Positions 24,949-35,077 of a stretch of DNA of 64,000 nt are shown here, piece after piece (within the stretch, counting starts at the first letter, position 1; every line of letters starts with the position of its first letter). This DNA comes from Azoarcus olearius. Lineage in GTDB: Bacteria > Pseudomonadota > Gammaproteobacteria > Burkholderiales > Rhodocyclaceae. The notes below the pieces were generated by a model that saw only the letters and a program-made list of their open reading frames with translations, did no database searches and had not been told where the DNA came from. Where the stretch lies: NCBI RefSeq assembly GCF_001682385.1, contig NZ_CP016210.1:2356001-2420000 (forward strand). Direction: 5' to 3'. Position numbers and translations under genes: made by a program.

Positions 24949-25196
24949 TGACACTCGCGTGGGCTCCAGTTTCGCAACATTTTGATGCCGAAAGCACGGC
25001 GGGCCGTTCGACGCCTGGGCAGCCTGCGTAGGGGCGAACCGAAGGCGCCCCGCCTGACGCTGCGTCGCTCGCTCACCGAACCGCGGCACCCCGCCCCCCC
25101 GGGCGTGGAAAGGCAGGCAGTGCCATGGACTGCCAGGATCATGGAGAGTGGCGTCGCGCTGATTCGCGTCCGAGGCGCCTGGCCCGGGCGGGGACG
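24949..25196. other. Non-coding stretch upstream of the PEP-CTERM gene
   Basis: No gene, tRNA or convincing promoter was seen here. The sequence is GC-rich and the only open frame is an artefact that runs on into the antisense of the tRNA-His gene. It must hold the promoter of the PEP-CTERM gene, which I could not place. Confidence 0.5.
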
Positions 25197-25225
25197 AAAA
25201 AAAACCGCCGGAGTCGGCGGTTTTT
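25197..25225. terminator. Rho-independent terminator of the tRNA operon
   Basis: ACCGCCG-GAGT-CGGCGGT forms a 7-bp GC stem with A8 on the left and T5 on the right, so it works in both orientations. It lies 11 bases beyond the 3' end of tRNA-His on the minus strand. Confidence 0.88.
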
Positions 25226-25235
25226 CTCTGTTACT

Positions 25236-25312
25236 TGGGGCGACATACCGGAATCGAACCGGTGACACCTGGAGCCACAATCCAGTGCTCTACCAACTGA
25301 GCTAATGCCGCC
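25236..25312 (-). tRNA. tRNA-His (anticodon GTG)
   Basis: The minus strand folds as a cloverleaf with an extra 5' G opposite C73, the tRNA-His identity pair, acceptor GCGGCAT/ATGTCGC with one G-T wobble, anticodon stem CTGGA/TCCAG round TTGTGGC, and GGTTCGATTCC T arm. CCA is encoded. It is the last gene of the Pro-Arg-His operon. Confidence 0.96.
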
Positions 25313-25356
25313 ACTATCAGGACCCTGACAACGTCAAGGCCCGGAAAACTTTTGTC

Positions 25357-25433
25357 TGGCCTGCCCGGCAGGGATCGAACCTGCAACCCCCGGCTTAGAA
25401 GGCCGGTGCTCTATCCAATTGAGCTACGGGCAG
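25357..25433 (-). tRNA. tRNA-Arg (anticodon TCT)
   Basis: The cloverleaf has a perfect acceptor CTGCCCG/CGGGCAG, D arm TAGCTCAATTGGATAGAGC, anticodon stem CCGGC/GCCGG round CTTCTAA, T arm with GGTTCGATCCC, and an encoded CCA. It reads AGA and AGG-type codons, rare in this GC-rich genome. Confidence 0.96.
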
Positions 25434-25460
25434 ATCCCGCGGGCATTTTTCGGGGTGAGC

Positions 25461-25537
25461 TGGTCGGGGTGGAGGGATTCGAACCCCCGACATCTTGCTC
25501 CCAAAGCAAGCGCGCTACCGGACTGCGCTACACCCCG
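25461..25537 (-). tRNA. tRNA-Pro (anticodon TGG)
   Basis: The cloverleaf has acceptor CGGGGTG/CACCCCG, D arm TAGCGCAGTCCGGTAGCGC, anticodon stem CTTGC/GCAAG round TTTGGGA, T arm with GGTTCGAATCC, and an encoded CCA. It is the first gene of the operon, 11 bases after the promoter -10. Confidence 0.96.
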
Positions 25538-25547
25538 AGAGCCGCGC

Positions 25548-25576
25548 ACTATACAGAGACTGGTTCCGGGCGTCAA
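25548..25576 (-). promoter_or_regulatory. Promoter of the Pro-Arg-His tRNA operon
   Basis: Minus strand: TTGACG, a 17-base spacer, then TATAGT, followed by the GC-rich discriminator GCGCGGC. This is a near-consensus sigma-70 promoter with the discriminator typical of stable-RNA promoters under stringent control. Confidence 0.85.
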
Positions 25577-25646
25577 ACATTCTGTTCAATTTTGAAGAAT
25601 GGGGCTGTTCCCGACCCATCGGCGAATATTCGGAGCCGTGCTGCGC

Positions 25647-25675
25647 TTGCCCGGGATTTACGATTCTGATATTAG
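25647..25675 (+). promoter_or_regulatory. Candidate promoter of dksA
   Basis: TTGCCC and TATTAG are separated by exactly 17 bases, in the AT-rich stretch 36 bases before the dksA start. It faces away from the tRNA promoter in the same intergenic region. Confidence 0.5.
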
Positions 25676-25710
25676 TTTTGTCATTATTTTCAAGGCCCAG
25701 CGTATCCGCC

Positions 25711-26136
25711 ATGCCTGATGACATTCTCCCCAAGACCTTCCCTCCCTATGTCGCTACGGCCGGCGAGGATTACATGAGCAACCGGCAGACAGCGCACTTT
25801 CGCCGCGTGCTGGATTCGCTCAAGCAATCCCTGATCGACGACATCCAGCGCGCCGCGGATGAACTGCAAGACGAGCCCGAAGCGCTCGCAGATCCTGCGG
25901 ACCGGGCTTCGGCAGAGACCGAGCTTGCTGTCGAACTGCGCAATCGCGATCGCGAGCACAAACTGATTGGGAAAATAGACGAGGCCCTCGCCCGCATCGA
26001 CGCGGGTGAATACGGCTATTGTGACAACTGCGGCGTGGAGATCGGCCTGAAGCGCCTCGAGGCGCGCCCCACCGCAACGCTCTGTATCGACTGCAAGACG
26101 CTGGCGGAAATCCGGGAACGACAGGTCGCGAGCTGA
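25711..26136 (+). CDS. dksA: RNA polymerase-binding transcription factor DksA
   Basis: A 141-residue protein that enters the RNA polymerase secondary channel and works with ppGpp to reset rRNA, tRNA and amino-acid promoters. The coiled-coil tip motif DxxDxA is intact (D61, D64, A66), which separates true DksA from TraR-like paralogues. A zinc finger follows: Cys104, Cys107, Cys125 and Cys128. It is slightly shorter than the E. coli protein (151) at the N-terminus. I chose the ATG at 25711 because the family-like N-terminal stretch begins there. It is divergent from a tRNA promoter of the kind it controls. Confidence 0.96.
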   Translation: MPDDILPKTFPPYVATAGEDYMSNRQTAHFRRVLDSLKQSLIDDIQRAADELQDEPEALADPADRASAETELAVELRNRDREHKLIGKIDEALARIDAGEYGYCDNCGVEIGLKRLEARPTATLCIDCKTLAEIRERQVAS

Positions 26137-26149
26137 CGCGTCGGGGGAT

Positions 26150-26181
26150 AAAAAAAAGGGACGCCGGAGCGTCCCTTTTTT
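26150..26181. terminator. Bidirectional terminator between dksA and pnp
   Basis: GGGACGC-CGGA-GCGTCCC with A8 on the left and T6 on the right, placed between two convergent stop codons. Confidence 0.92.
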
Positions 26182-26195
26182 CATTCTGCGGCCGA

Positions 26196-28295
26196 TCAGC
26201 CCGCGTTTTCGTTCAACAGCGCCTTCATGCTGAGGCGGATCTTGCCGCGCTCATCAGTCTCGAGCACCTTCACGCGCACCGCCTGGCCTTCCTTGACGTA
26301 GTCGCCGACGTTATTGACGCGTTCGTTGGCGATCTGGGAGACGTGCAGCAGGCCGTCACGACCCGGAAGGATGTTCACGATGGCGCCAAAGTCGAGCAGA
26401 CGCACCACGGTGCCTTCGTAGACCTTGCCCACCTCGACTTCCGCGGTGATGTCCTCGATGCGGGCCTTGGCCTTCTGCGCGCCTTCTGCAGAAACGGACG
26501 AGATCGTGATGCTGCCGTCGTCCTCGATCTCGATGACGGTACCGGTTTCTTCCTGCAGCGCGCGAATCACCGCACCGCCCTTGCCGATCACATCGCGGAT
26601 CTTTTCCGGATTGATCTTCATGTTGAGCATGCGCGGGGCAAACTCGGACACCTCGCCGCGAGCGACGCCGAGCGCATCCTTCATCTGCTTGAGGATGTGC
26701 AGACGGCCTTCGCCGGCCTGCGCCAGCGCGACCTGCATGATTTCCTTGGTGATGCCCTGGATCTTGATGTCCATCTGCAGCGCGGTGACACCGTTTTCGG
26801 TACCGGCCACCTTGAAGTCCATGTCGCCGAGGTGGTCCTCGTCACCCAGGATGTCGGTCAGCACCGCGAAGCGGTTGCCGTCCTTGATCAGACCCATGGC
26901 GATACCGGCCACGTGGTCCTTCATCGGCACGCCGGCGTCCATCAGCGCAAGCGAGCCGCCGCACACCGACGCCATCGAGCTGGAGCCGTTCGACTCGGTA
27001 ATTTCCGACACCACGCGGATGGTGTAGCTGAAATCCTCGCCCTTCGGCAGCATCGCCACCAGTGCGCGCTTGGCGAGGCGGCCATGACCGATCTCGCGGC
27101 GCTTGGTCACACCGAAACGACCGGTTTCGCCCGTGGAGAACGGCGGGAAGTTGTAGTGGAGCATGAAACGCTCCTTGTACTCCCCGGCGATGGCATCGAT
27201 GATCTGTTCGTCACGGCCGGTGCCCAGCGTGGCAACAACCAGTGCCTGGGTTTCCCCACGCGTGAACAGCGCCGAGCCATGGGTACGCGGCAGCACGCCG
27301 ACGCGGATGTCGATCGGGCGCACGGTGCGGGTGTCGCGGCCGTCGATGCGCGGCTCGCCGTTAAGGATGCGGCTGCGCACCGTACCGGCTTCCAGCGTGA
27401 AGAAGATGTCCTTGATCTCGTTCTCGGACGGCGCATTGTCAACGCCATCGGTCAGCGCCGCGATGGTGCGCTTGCGGATTTCGGACAGACGCTCGGTACG
27501 GGCCTGCTTGCTGGTGATGCGGAAGGCTTCTTCCACATCCGCCAGCGCCAGTTCCTTGACGCGCGCGACCAGCGCATCGTTGGCGGCCGGCGGCTGCCAG
27601 TTCCACTCGGGCTTGCCGGCGACTTCGACCAATTCGTTGATCGCGTTGATCGCAGCCTGCATCTGCTCGTGGCCGAACACCACGGCGCCCAGCATGACCT
27701 GCTCGGACAGTTCGTCGGCCTCGGATTCGACCATCAGCACCGCGCTCGCGGTACCCGCCACCACCAGGTTGAGCTTGCTGGTCTTCAACTGCTCGACGGT
27801 CGGGTTCAGCAGATACTGGCCATCCGCGTAGCCCACGCGGGCGGCACCGATCGGGCCGTCGAACGGGATGCCCGAGATCGACAGCGCAGCCGAAGCGGCG
27901 ATCATCGCCGGGATGTCGGCATCGACTTCCGGGTTGAGCGACAAAACGGTGACGATCACCTGGACTTCGTTGTAGAAGCCTTCCGGAAACAGCGGACGGA
28001 TCGGACGGTCGATCAGGCGCGACGTCAGCGTTTCCTTCTCGGTCGGGCGACCTTCGCGCTTGAAGAAGCCGCCGGGGATGCGGCCCGCGGCGTAGAACTT
28101 CTCGACGTAGTCGACGGTGAGCGGGAAGAAGTCCTGACCCGGCTTGGCATCCTTGGCGGCGACGACGGTCGCGAGGACAACGGTGTCATCGACATTGACG
28201 ATGACGGCGCCGCCGGCCTGGCGGGCAACCTCACCGGTTTCCAGCGTGACAGTGTGGGCGCCGTAGGTGAAGGTTTTCTTGATAGCGGTAGGCAA
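26196..28295 (-). CDS. pnp: Polynucleotide phosphorylase
   Basis: A 699-residue 3'-5' exoribonuclease and RNA polymerase of the degradosome, phosphorolysing RNA to nucleoside diphosphates. Two RNase PH domains (about 1-230 and 310-545) flank an alpha-helical linker; [32 protein letters not shown]-like sequence and MDIKIQGIT are typical. A KH domain ([19 protein letters not shown]) and an S1 domain ([20 protein letters not shown]) end the protein. The start codon is TTG after AAAGGA; a weak start suits a gene whose product represses its own expression. It lies downstream of rpsO, with a long processing-type hairpin in between. Confidence 0.97.
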   Translation of the reverse strand: MPTAIKKTFTYGAHTVTLETGEVARQAGGAVIVNVDDTVVLATVVAAKDAKPGQDFFPLTVDYVEKFYAAGRIPGGFFKREGRPTEKETLTSRLIDRPIRPLFPEGFYNEVQVIVTVLSLNPEVDADIPAMIAASAALSISGIPFDGPIGAARVGYADGQYLLNPTVEQLKTSKLNLVVAGTASAVLMVESEADELSEQVMLGAVVFGHEQMQAAINAINELVEVAGKPEWNWQPPAANDALVARVKELALADVEEAFRITSKQARTERLSEIRKRTIAALTDGVDNAPSENEIKDIFFTLEAGTVRSRILNGEPRIDGRDTRTVRPIDIRVGVLPRTHGSALFTRGETQALVVATLGTGRDEQIIDAIAGEYKERFMLHYNFPPFSTGETGRFGVTKRREIGHGRLAKRALVAMLPKGEDFSYTIRVVSEITESNGSSSMASVCGGSLALMDAGVPMKDHVAGIAMGLIKDGNRFAVLTDILGDEDHLGDMDFKVAGTENGVTALQMDIKIQGITKEIMQVALAQAGEGRLHILKQMKDALGVARGEVSEFAPRMLNMKINPEKIRDVIGKGGAVIRALQEETGTVIEIEDDGSITISSVSAEGAQKAKARIEDITAEVEVGKVYEGTVVRLLDFGAIVNILPGRDGLLHVSQIANERVNNVGDYVKEGQAVRVKVLETDERGKIRLSMKALLNENAG

Positions 28296-28387
28296 GGGAA
28301 TTCCTTTCTAGAAATGTGCAGCGAACGACAACTGCAATGGCGGCCCGATAACGGCTGGCCGCCGTGAGAACGCCGAACCCAAAACGA

Positions 28388-28426
28388 CAGAGCCGGTGCG
28401 ACCCTTTTGGGCTCGCACCGGCTCTG
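28388..28426 (-). terminator. Long hairpin between rpsO and pnp
   Basis: CAGAGCCGGTGCGA pairs perfectly with TCGCACCGGCTCTG across an 11-base loop. On the minus strand only GTCGTTTTGG follows, so it is a leaky terminator at most. In E. coli the equivalent position holds a terminator and the RNase III hairpin used for pnp autocontrol. Confidence 0.75.
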
Positions 28427-28491
28427 CTTGCTAGCCTTGCTCGACCGGCGTTGCGGCGTTCGGCGCTACGAAACGCGTCACGGATGAGCGG

Positions 28492-28761
28492 TTACTTGCG
28501 CAGACCCAGGCGCTCGATCAGGGCGCGGTAGCTATCCACGTTGCGGCCCTTGAGGTAGTCGAGCAGCTTGCGGCGCTGGCTGACCATCTTGAGCAGACCA
28601 CGGCGGGAGTGGTGATCCTTGGCGTTGGCCTTGAAGTGGCCGGTCAGCCCATTGATGCGAGCGGTGAGCAGCGCAACCTGAACTTCCGGGGAGCCGGTGT
28701 CGCCCTGGGCGCGCTGGAAGTCGGAAACGATTTGCGCTTTAGTCGAGGTATCGAGAGCCAT
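28492..28761 (-). CDS. rpsO: Ribosomal protein S15
   Basis: An 89-residue 30S protein binding the 16S rRNA central domain. The sequence shows [40 protein letters not shown] and [10 protein letters not shown], canonical S15 throughout at the exact family length. It has its own promoter at 28804-28833 and lies between truB and pnp, the standard order. Confidence 0.98.
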   Translation of the reverse strand: MALDTSTKAQIVSDFQRAQGDTGSPEVQVALLTARINGLTGHFKANAKDHHSRRGLLKMVSQRRKLLDYLKGRNVDSYRALIERLGLRK

Positions 28762-28803
28762 TGATGTCTTTACTCTATTCGTTCTGCCAATCAGAAGCGG
28801 CGG

Positions 28804-28833
28804 ATTATAACCGCGTCACTCCGGTTTATTCAA
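28804..28833 (-). promoter_or_regulatory. Promoter of rpsO-pnp
   Basis: Minus strand: TTGAAT, an 18-base spacer, then a perfect TATAAT, 43 bases before the rpsO start and downstream of the truB stop. It allows rpsO-pnp transcription independent of the rimP-nusA-infB operon. Confidence 0.8.
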
Positions 28834-28854
28834 TCGAAAATATGCGCGCCAGCA

Positions 28855-29757
28855 TCATTGCCCGGTTTGCGTAGCGATGAGCCGTTTGGGCCGCAGAGAA
28901 CCGGATTGGCACTCGCCGACACCCAGAAAGCGATCGCCGCAGAAAAGGCGCACGCTGCCCTGCCCGTCTTCCGGTTTTCGCAACTCGCGTCCCTGGAGAA
29001 TCGCGGCCGCTTCCGCGGGCTGCAGTTCGACTTTGGGAAAGTGCGCCACGAGCGCATCCACCGGCTCGAGCAGACCGTCCCGCATCGCCGCCGGACTCGC
29101 TTCCAGGGCTTCCAGCGTCACCGCACGAGCCGCGTCGAAATCGCCGATCGCAGTGCGCCGCAGGGCATCGAGGTGAGCGCCGCAACCCAGCGCCGCGCCG
29201 ATGTCCATCGCCAGCGTGCGGATGTAGGTACCCTTGCTGCAACGGACCCGCATGCTGAAGTGCTCACCGGAGAACGCAATCAGTTCGAGGTCGTGGATTG
29301 TGACCCGCCGGACTTCCCGCTCGATCTCGATCCCGGCGCGGGCATACTCGTAGAGCGGCTTGCCGTCGCGCTTCAGCGCCGAATACATCGGCGGAAGCTG
29401 GTCGATTTCGCCGCGGAAGCGCGAGAGCACCTCTTCCAGCGCCTCACGCGTGACGGAAACCGGATGCTCCGCAACCACGTTGCCATCGGCGTCGCCGGTG
29501 TCGGTGGTGGTGCCGAGCTTCACGCCCGCCTCGTAGGTCTTGTCCGCGTCGAGCAGGATCTGGGAAAACTTCGTCGCTTCCCCGAACGTCAGCGGCAACA
29601 GCCCGCTTGCCATCGGGTCGAGCGTGCCGGTGTGACCGGCCTTGGCAGCATTCAACAAGCGCCGGGCCGTCTGCAGCGCGCCATTGCTGGTCATGCCGCT
29701 CGGCTTGTCCAGCAATAGGACGCCGTCCACGATGCGTCGCGGAATCTTGCGCTGCAT
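28855..29757 (-). CDS. truB: tRNA pseudouridine-55 synthase
   Basis: A 300-residue enzyme making the universal T-loop pseudouridine 55. GVLLLDKPSGMTSNGALQ opens the domain and KAGHTGTLDPMASGLLPLTF near residue 38 carries the catalytic Asp. YEAGVKLGTTTDTGD and VRCSKGTYIRTLAMDIG follow. The C-terminal part has the short PUA-like extension seen in proteobacteria. It is 16 bases downstream of rbfA. Confidence 0.97.
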   Translation of the reverse strand: MQRKIPRRIVDGVLLLDKPSGMTSNGALQTARRLLNAAKAGHTGTLDPMASGLLPLTFGEATKFSQILLDADKTYEAGVKLGTTTDTGDADGNVVAEHPVSVTREALEEVLSRFRGEIDQLPPMYSALKRDGKPLYEYARAGIEIEREVRRVTIHDLELIAFSGEHFSMRVRCSKGTYIRTLAMDIGAALGCGAHLDALRRTAIGDFDAARAVTLEALEASPAAMRDGLLEPVDALVAHFPKVELQPAEAAAILQGRELRKPEDGQGSVRLFCGDRFLGVGECQSGSLRPKRLIATQTGQ

Positions 29758-29773
29758 GGGAAGCCTCGGAAAG

Positions 29774-30154
29774 CTAGTTGTCGTCGTCGCGGTGACGGAT
29801 TTCGTCTTCGCGCACGGCGTCGTCGATCAGGCGGGACAACCGGCTACCCTCCTCGACCGAGCGGTCGTAGTGGAAGTGCAGCTCGGGTGTGGTGTGGATA
29901 CGAACGCGGCGGCCGAGTTCGCGCCGCAGGAACCCGCTGGCGCGCCGCAAGCCCTGGAGGATCTCGGGCACGCTTTCCTCGCCCGTCATCGACGTGAAAA
30001 ACACCTTCGCGTGCGCGTAGTCCGGCGAGATCTCGACATCCGTCAAGGTGATGAACCCGACGCGCGGGTCCTTCACCTCTAGCCGGATCAGCTCCGCCAG
30101 TTCGCGGCGGATCTGCTCCACCACGCGCTGGCTTCGGGAATATTCCTTAGGCAT
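29774..30154 (-). CDS. rbfA: Ribosome-binding factor A
   Basis: A 126-residue KH-fold protein that matures the 5' end of 16S rRNA, important in the cold. It shows RVVEQIRRELAELIRLEVKD, the PRVGFITLTDVEISPDYAHA segment, and LRRELGRRVRIHTTPELHF. It starts three bases after the infB stop. Confidence 0.97.
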   Translation of the reverse strand: MPKEYSRSQRVVEQIRRELAELIRLEVKDPRVGFITLTDVEISPDYAHAKVFFTSMTGEESVPEILQGLRRASGFLRRELGRRVRIHTTPELHFHYDRSVEEGSRLSRLIDDAVREDEIRHRDDDN

Positions 30155-30157
30155 CGA

Positions 30158-32980
30158 TTACAGGGTCCGTGCAACTTCCTTGATTTCGAAGACCTCGAGC
30201 TGATCGCCCACCTGGATGTCGTTGTAGTTCTTGAGCTGCAAACCGCACTCATAGCCGAACTTGACTTCCTTGACGTCGTCCTTGAAGCGCTTGAGCGACT
30301 CCAGCTCGCCGGTCCACACCACCGTATGGTTGCGGATGAGGCGCACCGACGAACCGCGCTTGACCAGGCCTTCGAGCACGTAGCAGCCGGCCACCGACCC
30401 CACCTTCGAGATCGTGAACACCTGGCGGATCTCGACCATACCGATGACTTCTTCGCGCTTCTCCGGCGCCAGCATGCCCGACAGCGCCGACTTCACCTCA
30501 TCCACAGCGTCGTAGATGATGTTGTAGTAGCGGATATCGACGCCGAAGCTCTCGGCTAGCTTGCGCGCCCCGGCATCGGCACGGGTGTTGAAGCCGATGA
30601 TGACCGCACCGGAGGCTTGCGCCAGGTTGACGTCGGATTCGCTGATCGCGCCGACCGCGCCATGGATGACATTGACGCGGACTTCGTCGTTGGACAGCTT
30701 GGCCAGCGACTGCGCCAGCGCTTCCTGCGAGCCCTGCACGTCGGCCTTGATGATGAGCGGCAGGCTCTTGACCTCGCCTTCCGCCATCTGCTCGAACATG
30801 CTCTCGAGCTTGGCCGCCTGCTGCTTGGCCAGCTTGACGTCGCGGAACTTGCCCTGACGGAACAGCGCGATTTCGCGTGCCTTCTTCTCGTCGCCGAGCA
30901 CGATCGCCTCGTCGCCCGCTGCCGGAACATCGGACAGACCGAGGATTTCGACCGGAATCGACGGACCGGCTTCATCCACCGGCTTGCCGTTCTCGTCCAG
31001 CATCGCGCGGATGCGACCGAAGGTGGCGCCGACCAGCAGCACATCGCCCTTGCGCAGCGTGCCGGACTGCACCAGCAGCGATGCGACCGGACCACGGCCC
31101 TTGTCGAGACGCGCTTCCACGATCAGACCCTTGGCGGGCGCATCGACGGCGGCCGTGAGTTCCAGCACTTCAGCCTGCAGCAATACCGCTTCGAGCAGTT
31201 CGTCGACACCGGTACCGGTCTTGGCCGACACCGGCACGAACATCGTGTCGCCGCCGTACTCTTCCGGAATCACGCTTTCGCTGACCAGTTCCTGCTTGAC
31301 GCGCTCGGCATTGGCTTCCGGCTTGTCGATCTTGGTGATCGCGACCACGACCGGCACACCTGCCGCCTTCGCGTGGTGGATCGCCTCGCGGGTCTGCGGC
31401 ATCACGCCATCGTCCGCCGCGCACACCAGGATGACGATGTCGGTCGCCTTGGCGCCCCGGGCACGCATCGCGGTAAATGCCTCGTGACCCGGGGTGTCGA
31501 GGAAGGTAATGACACCGCGCGGCGTTTCGACGTGATAAGCGCCGATATGCTGCGTAATCCCGCCCGCCTCGCCGGCGGCAACCTTCGCGCGCCGGATGTA
31601 GTCGAGCAGCGAGGTCTTGCCGTGGTCGACGTGACCCATCACGGTCACTACCGGTGCGCGCGGCAGCAGCTCCGCGTCCTTGTGCGCATCGGTCTCTTCC
31701 AGGAAGGCATCCGGATCGTCCAGCTTGGCCGCCAGCGCCTTATGGCCCAGCTCCTCGACGACGATCATCGCGGTTTCCTGGTCCAGCACCTGGTTGATGG
31801 TCACCATGCTGCCCATCTTCATCAGGGTCTTGATGACCTCGGTGGCCTTCACCGACATCTTGTGGGCGAGGTCGGCCACCGTAATGGTTTCCGGCACATG
31901 CACTTCACGCACGATCGGTTCGGTCGGTGCCTGGAACGTCTGGCGGTCGTCCTGCTGGCGACCATGACGGCCGCCGCCCTTGGCGCCACGCCACGCGTTT
32001 CCACTGGCAGCACCGCCGACTTCGCCGCGCGTCTTGATGCCACGCCGCTTGGCGCCGTCGGCTTCGCGAGCAGGGCCGCGCTTGGCGTCCTTGCCCGCCT
32101 TGTCGTCGGCCTTGGCCGGACGGTGAAGCGTACCGGTAGGCCCGGGTGCCGGCTTCGCGGCAGGCTTGGCAGCCTCTTCCTTCTTCTGCTGCTCAGCGCG
32201 CGCCTTGGCCTCTTCGTCCAGACGGCGAGCTTCCGCAGCCGCCTTGGCAGCCGCCTCGCGCTGCTGGCGCGCCCGCAGGTCGGCCTGCTGGCGTTCGACG
32301 AGTTCGCGATGCCGGCGAGCCTCACGCTCCCGGGCAGCGATTTCCTCTTCGCTCAGCAGTTCGGTAATCGAAACCGGCCGGGCACGCGGCGCGGCGGGCT
32401 GGGCGGACTCGGGGCTTTCCGCTTCCGCGGCAACGGCTGCGGCTTCCACCGGCTCCGGTTCGGCCGCTTGCTGCACCGGCGCTTCCTCGACGACGACCGG
32501 CTCGGGTTCGGGCTCCGGCAGCGGCTCAGGCTGAACCGGCTCCGGTTCCGCCACGACTTCCACCGGCGCCGCTTCCAGTACCGGCTCGGGGGCGGCGACA
32601 GCTTCGCCAGCCGCCTCACCGGCCACGGAAAGTTCCTCTTCGAGCAAGGGCGACTCGGCCGAAGCGGCATCGCCCAGCAACTCGTCGCGTTTGACGAAGG
32701 TGCGCTTCTTGCGGACCTCGACCTGCACCGTACGGGCGCGACCGGTGGAATCCGTCGCGCGGATCTCGGTGGTCTGCTTGCGGGTCAGCGTGATCTTGCC
32801 CTTCGGCTCGCCGCCGCCGTGGGCGCGGCGCAGGTATTCGAGCAAGCGGGATTTGTCCTGCTCGGTCAGCAGGTCGGCCGCGCTGGACTTGTCGACCCCG
32901 GCGCGCTTCAACTGCTCGAGCAGCGCCGCCGCCGGCATTTTCAGTTCGCCGGCAAACTGGGTCACACTCATTTGTTCCAT
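30158..32980 (-). CDS. infB: Translation initiation factor IF-2
   Basis: A GTPase of about 940 residues that places fMet-tRNA on the ribosome. The N-terminal IF2-N domain ([20 protein letters not shown]) is followed by a long charged and Pro/Glu-rich linker (about 110-330) and the conserved [18 protein letters not shown] motif. The G domain begins near 445 with GHVDHGKT, then [17 protein letters not shown] and SAKTGTG. Domains II-IV complete the C-terminus. The start at ATG 32980 has GGGAGG six bases upstream; an ATG three codons on is an alternative. It is 13 bases from nusA. Confidence 0.97.
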   Translation of the reverse strand: MEQMSVTQFAGELKMPAAALLEQLKRAGVDKSSAADLLTEQDKSRLLEYLRRAHGGGEPKGKITLTRKQTTEIRATDSTGRARTVQVEVRKKRTFVKRDELLGDAASAESPLLEEELSVAGEAAGEAVAAPEPVLEAAPVEVVAEPEPVQPEPLPEPEPEPVVVEEAPVQQAAEPEPVEAAAVAAEAESPESAQPAAPRARPVSITELLSEEEIAAREREARRHRELVERQQADLRARQQREAAAKAAAEARRLDEEAKARAEQQKKEEAAKPAAKPAPGPTGTLHRPAKADDKAGKDAKRGPAREADGAKRRGIKTRGEVGGAASGNAWRGAKGGGRHGRQQDDRQTFQAPTEPIVREVHVPETITVADLAHKMSVKATEVIKTLMKMGSMVTINQVLDQETAMIVVEELGHKALAAKLDDPDAFLEETDAHKDAELLPRAPVVTVMGHVDHGKTSLLDYIRRAKVAAGEAGGITQHIGAYHVETPRGVITFLDTPGHEAFTAMRARGAKATDIVILVCAADDGVMPQTREAIHHAKAAGVPVVVAITKIDKPEANAERVKQELVSESVIPEEYGGDTMFVPVSAKTGTGVDELLEAVLLQAEVLELTAAVDAPAKGLIVEARLDKGRGPVASLLVQSGTLRKGDVLLVGATFGRIRAMLDENGKPVDEAGPSIPVEILGLSDVPAAGDEAIVLGDEKKAREIALFRQGKFRDVKLAKQQAAKLESMFEQMAEGEVKSLPLIIKADVQGSQEALAQSLAKLSNDEVRVNVIHGAVGAISESDVNLAQASGAVIIGFNTRADAGARKLAESFGVDIRYYNIIYDAVDEVKSALSGMLAPEKREEVIGMVEIRQVFTISKVGSVAGCYVLEGLVKRGSSVRLIRNHTVVWTGELESLKRFKDDVKEVKFGYECGLQLKNYNDIQVGDQLEVFEIKEVARTL

Positions 32981-32993
32981 CAATGCCCTCCCG

Positions 32994-34469
32994 TTACTCT
33001 TCGAACCAATGGGCGCGAGCAACCGAGATCAGCGCCTTGGCCTGTTCCACGTCCAACCCGGCCATTTCGACCAGTTCGTCGACCGCCAGGTCGGCCAGAT
33101 CGTCCCGGGTACGAATGCCCTTGCCGGCAAGTTTGGCAGCCAGCGATTTATCCATTCCGTCCAGACCCAGCAGGTCGTCGGACACGTTCTCGAGCTGCTC
33201 TTCGGTCACGATGGCTTCGGTGAGCAGCACGTTGCGTGCGCGGTTGCGCAGCTCGGTGACCGTCTCTTCGTCGAAGGCCTCGATCTCGAGCATTTCGGCG
33301 AGCGGCACGTAAGCGATTTCCTCGAGCGAGGAGAAGCCTTCGTCGATCAGGATGTCCGCGACTTCCTCGTCGACATCGAGCTTTTCCATGAACAGGCTGC
33401 GGATACCCGACTTCTCCTGCTCGCTCTTCTCGGCCGATTCCTGTTCGCTCATCAGGTTGATCGTCCAGCCGGTCAGTTCGGACGCCAGCTTGACGTTCTG
33501 GCCGTTGCGGCCGATGGCGATGGCGAGATTGCTCTCGTCGACGACCACGTCCATCGCGTGAGCCTCTTCATCGACGACGATGGAGACCACCTCCGCCGGC
33601 TGCAGCGCCGCGATCACGAACTGCGCAGGATCGGCTGCCCACACGATGATGTCGATCTGCTCGCCGCCGATCTCGTTGCGCACTGCGGTGACGCGCGAAC
33701 CGCGCAGTCCCACGCAGGTGCCGATCGGGTCGATACGCTGGTCGTTCGACTTGACGGCAATCTTGGCGCGCAAACCGGGGTCGCGGGCGCAGGCCTTGAT
33801 CTCGAGCAGGCCGTCCTCGATCTCCGGGACTTCCAGCTCGAACAGTTTCATCAGGAATTCCGGCGCGGTGCGCGACAGAATCAGCTGCGGGCCGCGCGCG
33901 CCGCGGTCGATCTTGAGCAGGAACGCCTTCACACGGTCGCCAACGCGCAGGTTCTCGCGCGGGATCTGCTGATCGCGCGGCAGCACCGCTTCGAGACGGC
34001 CGACTTCGATGATCGCGTTACCGCGCTCCATGCGCTTGATGGAGCCGGAGACGAGGAATTCCTTGCGGTCGAGGAAGTCGTTCAGCACCTGCTCGCGCTC
34101 GGCGTCGCGGATGCGCTGCAGGATGACCTGCTTGGCCGCCTGGGCGCCAATACGGCCGAAATCGATGGGCTCCAGCGGCTCTTCGATGTATTCGCCAAGC
34201 TGGATCTTCGAATCGAGTTCGCGCGCATCGATGATGCCCATTTCGGCCTCGTCGTTCGTGACCTCTTCGTCCGGCATGACGATCCAGCGGCGGAAGGATT
34301 CGTAATCGCCCGTTTCGCGATCGATCGAAACCCGCACGTCGGCCTCGTCGTGGATACGCTTCTTGGTCGCGGAGGCGAGCGCCGATTCGAGGGCGCCAAA
34401 GACGATATCCTTGGCGACGTTCTTTTCACGCGCCAGTGCATCCACAAGCAGCAGAATTTCGCGGCTCAT
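32994..34469 (-). CDS. nusA: Transcription termination/antitermination factor NusA
   Basis: A 491-residue RNA polymerase-binding factor. The N-terminal polymerase-binding domain begins [15 protein letters not shown] and contains [16 protein letters not shown]1 (about 135-200) and two KH domains follow ([36 protein letters not shown]). Two C-terminal acidic repeat domains end the protein, as in other proteobacteria. It may act on its own operon's leader, where an intrinsic terminator precedes rimP. Confidence 0.97.
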   Translation of the reverse strand: MSREILLLVDALAREKNVAKDIVFGALESALASATKKRIHDEADVRVSIDRETGDYESFRRWIVMPDEEVTNDEAEMGIIDARELDSKIQLGEYIEEPLEPIDFGRIGAQAAKQVILQRIRDAEREQVLNDFLDRKEFLVSGSIKRMERGNAIIEVGRLEAVLPRDQQIPRENLRVGDRVKAFLLKIDRGARGPQLILSRTAPEFLMKLFELEVPEIEDGLLEIKACARDPGLRAKIAVKSNDQRIDPIGTCVGLRGSRVTAVRNEIGGEQIDIIVWAADPAQFVIAALQPAEVVSIVVDEEAHAMDVVVDESNLAIAIGRNGQNVKLASELTGWTINLMSEQESAEKSEQEKSGIRSLFMEKLDVDEEVADILIDEGFSSLEEIAYVPLAEMLEIEAFDEETVTELRNRARNVLLTEAIVTEEQLENVSDDLLGLDGMDKSLAAKLAGKGIRTRDDLADLAVDELVEMAGLDVEQAKALISVARAHWFEE

Positions 34470-34496
34470 TTCAGGAAAACCTCCACATCCAGAGTC

Positions 34497-34931
34497 TTAG
34501 AATTTTGGAACAAGGCGGGCCTTTTCGATTTCTTCAAACGGAGCAAGCAGCTCCCCTTTTTCGGTAAGCAGGACGACGCTGGATTCACGCACGCCCTGCA
34601 GCACGCCCACGAAATTGCGTTGATTGCCAATGGGCAGCGAAAGGCGCAATTGGATTTCCTGGCCCGCGAAGCGTTCGAAATCGGCCAGCTTCTTGAGGGG
34701 GCGGTCGAGTCCGGGCGAGGACACTTCGAGGCGGTCGTAATCGACATTCTCGACTTCGAAAACGCGCGTCAGCTGATTGCTGACGGTGGCGCAGTCATCA
34801 ACCGTGACACCGCGCTCGATGTCGATGAACACGCGCAGCAGCCGGCCCTTGGGGGAGAGTTCGAAATCCACCAACTCGTATCCCAGCCCACTGACCACCT
34901 GCTCGACAAGATTTTCGACGCCTGCCTGCAT
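34497..34931 (-). CDS. rimP: Ribosome maturation factor RimP
   Basis: A 144-residue protein needed for 30S assembly. The N-terminal domain has VEQVVSGLGYELVDFELSPK and VTVDDCATVSNQLTRV; the linker and C-terminal SH3-like domain have LEVSSPGLDRPLKK and EIEKARLVPKF. I place the start at ATG 34931; an ATG three codons upstream at 34940 is equally possible. It is the first gene of the operon, and its start lies about 22 bases after an intrinsic terminator. Confidence 0.94.
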   Translation of the reverse strand: MQAGVENLVEQVVSGLGYELVDFELSPKGRLLRVFIDIERGVTVDDCATVSNQLTRVFEVENVDYDRLEVSSPGLDRPLKKLADFERFAGQEIQLRLSLPIGNQRNFVGVLQGVRESSVVLLTEKGELLAPFEEIEKARLVPKF

Positions 34932-34952
34932 TCCCACCATCCACGCCCACAA

Positions 34953-34978
34953 ATAAAAAATGGGCGAAACGCCCATTC
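34953..34978 (-). terminator. Intrinsic terminator in the rimP-nusA-infB leader (putative attenuator)
   Basis: Minus strand: AATGGGCG-TTT-CGCCCATT followed by a T6 tract, ATTTTTTATTT. The hairpin and T run end just before the rimP ribosome-binding region, while the only good promoter lies 100 bases upstream. Transcripts must therefore read through it to express the operon. Confidence 0.8.
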
Positions 34979-35077
34979 CTGTTGACCACAACCGGAGTGA
35001 CACAGCCGCCCCGCCCTTTCGCCCCGCATTGTGCGGATTGCATGGCATCAGGGGTCGGCGCCTGTCAAAGCCTTTGA

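Noticed and set aside
24909-25000. Sigma-54 (-24/-12) promoter before the PEP-CTERM gene, expected from PrsK/PrsR-type control
   Set aside because: No GG-N10-GC pair with TGGCAC/TTGCW-like context; the closest match lacks the -24 GG.
25352-25669. Plus-strand frames over the tRNA cluster giving peptides such as GVEGFEPPTSC and RDRTCNPRL
   Set aside because: These are the well-known artefacts of translating the antisense of tRNA genes; three complete cloverleafs explain the sequence.
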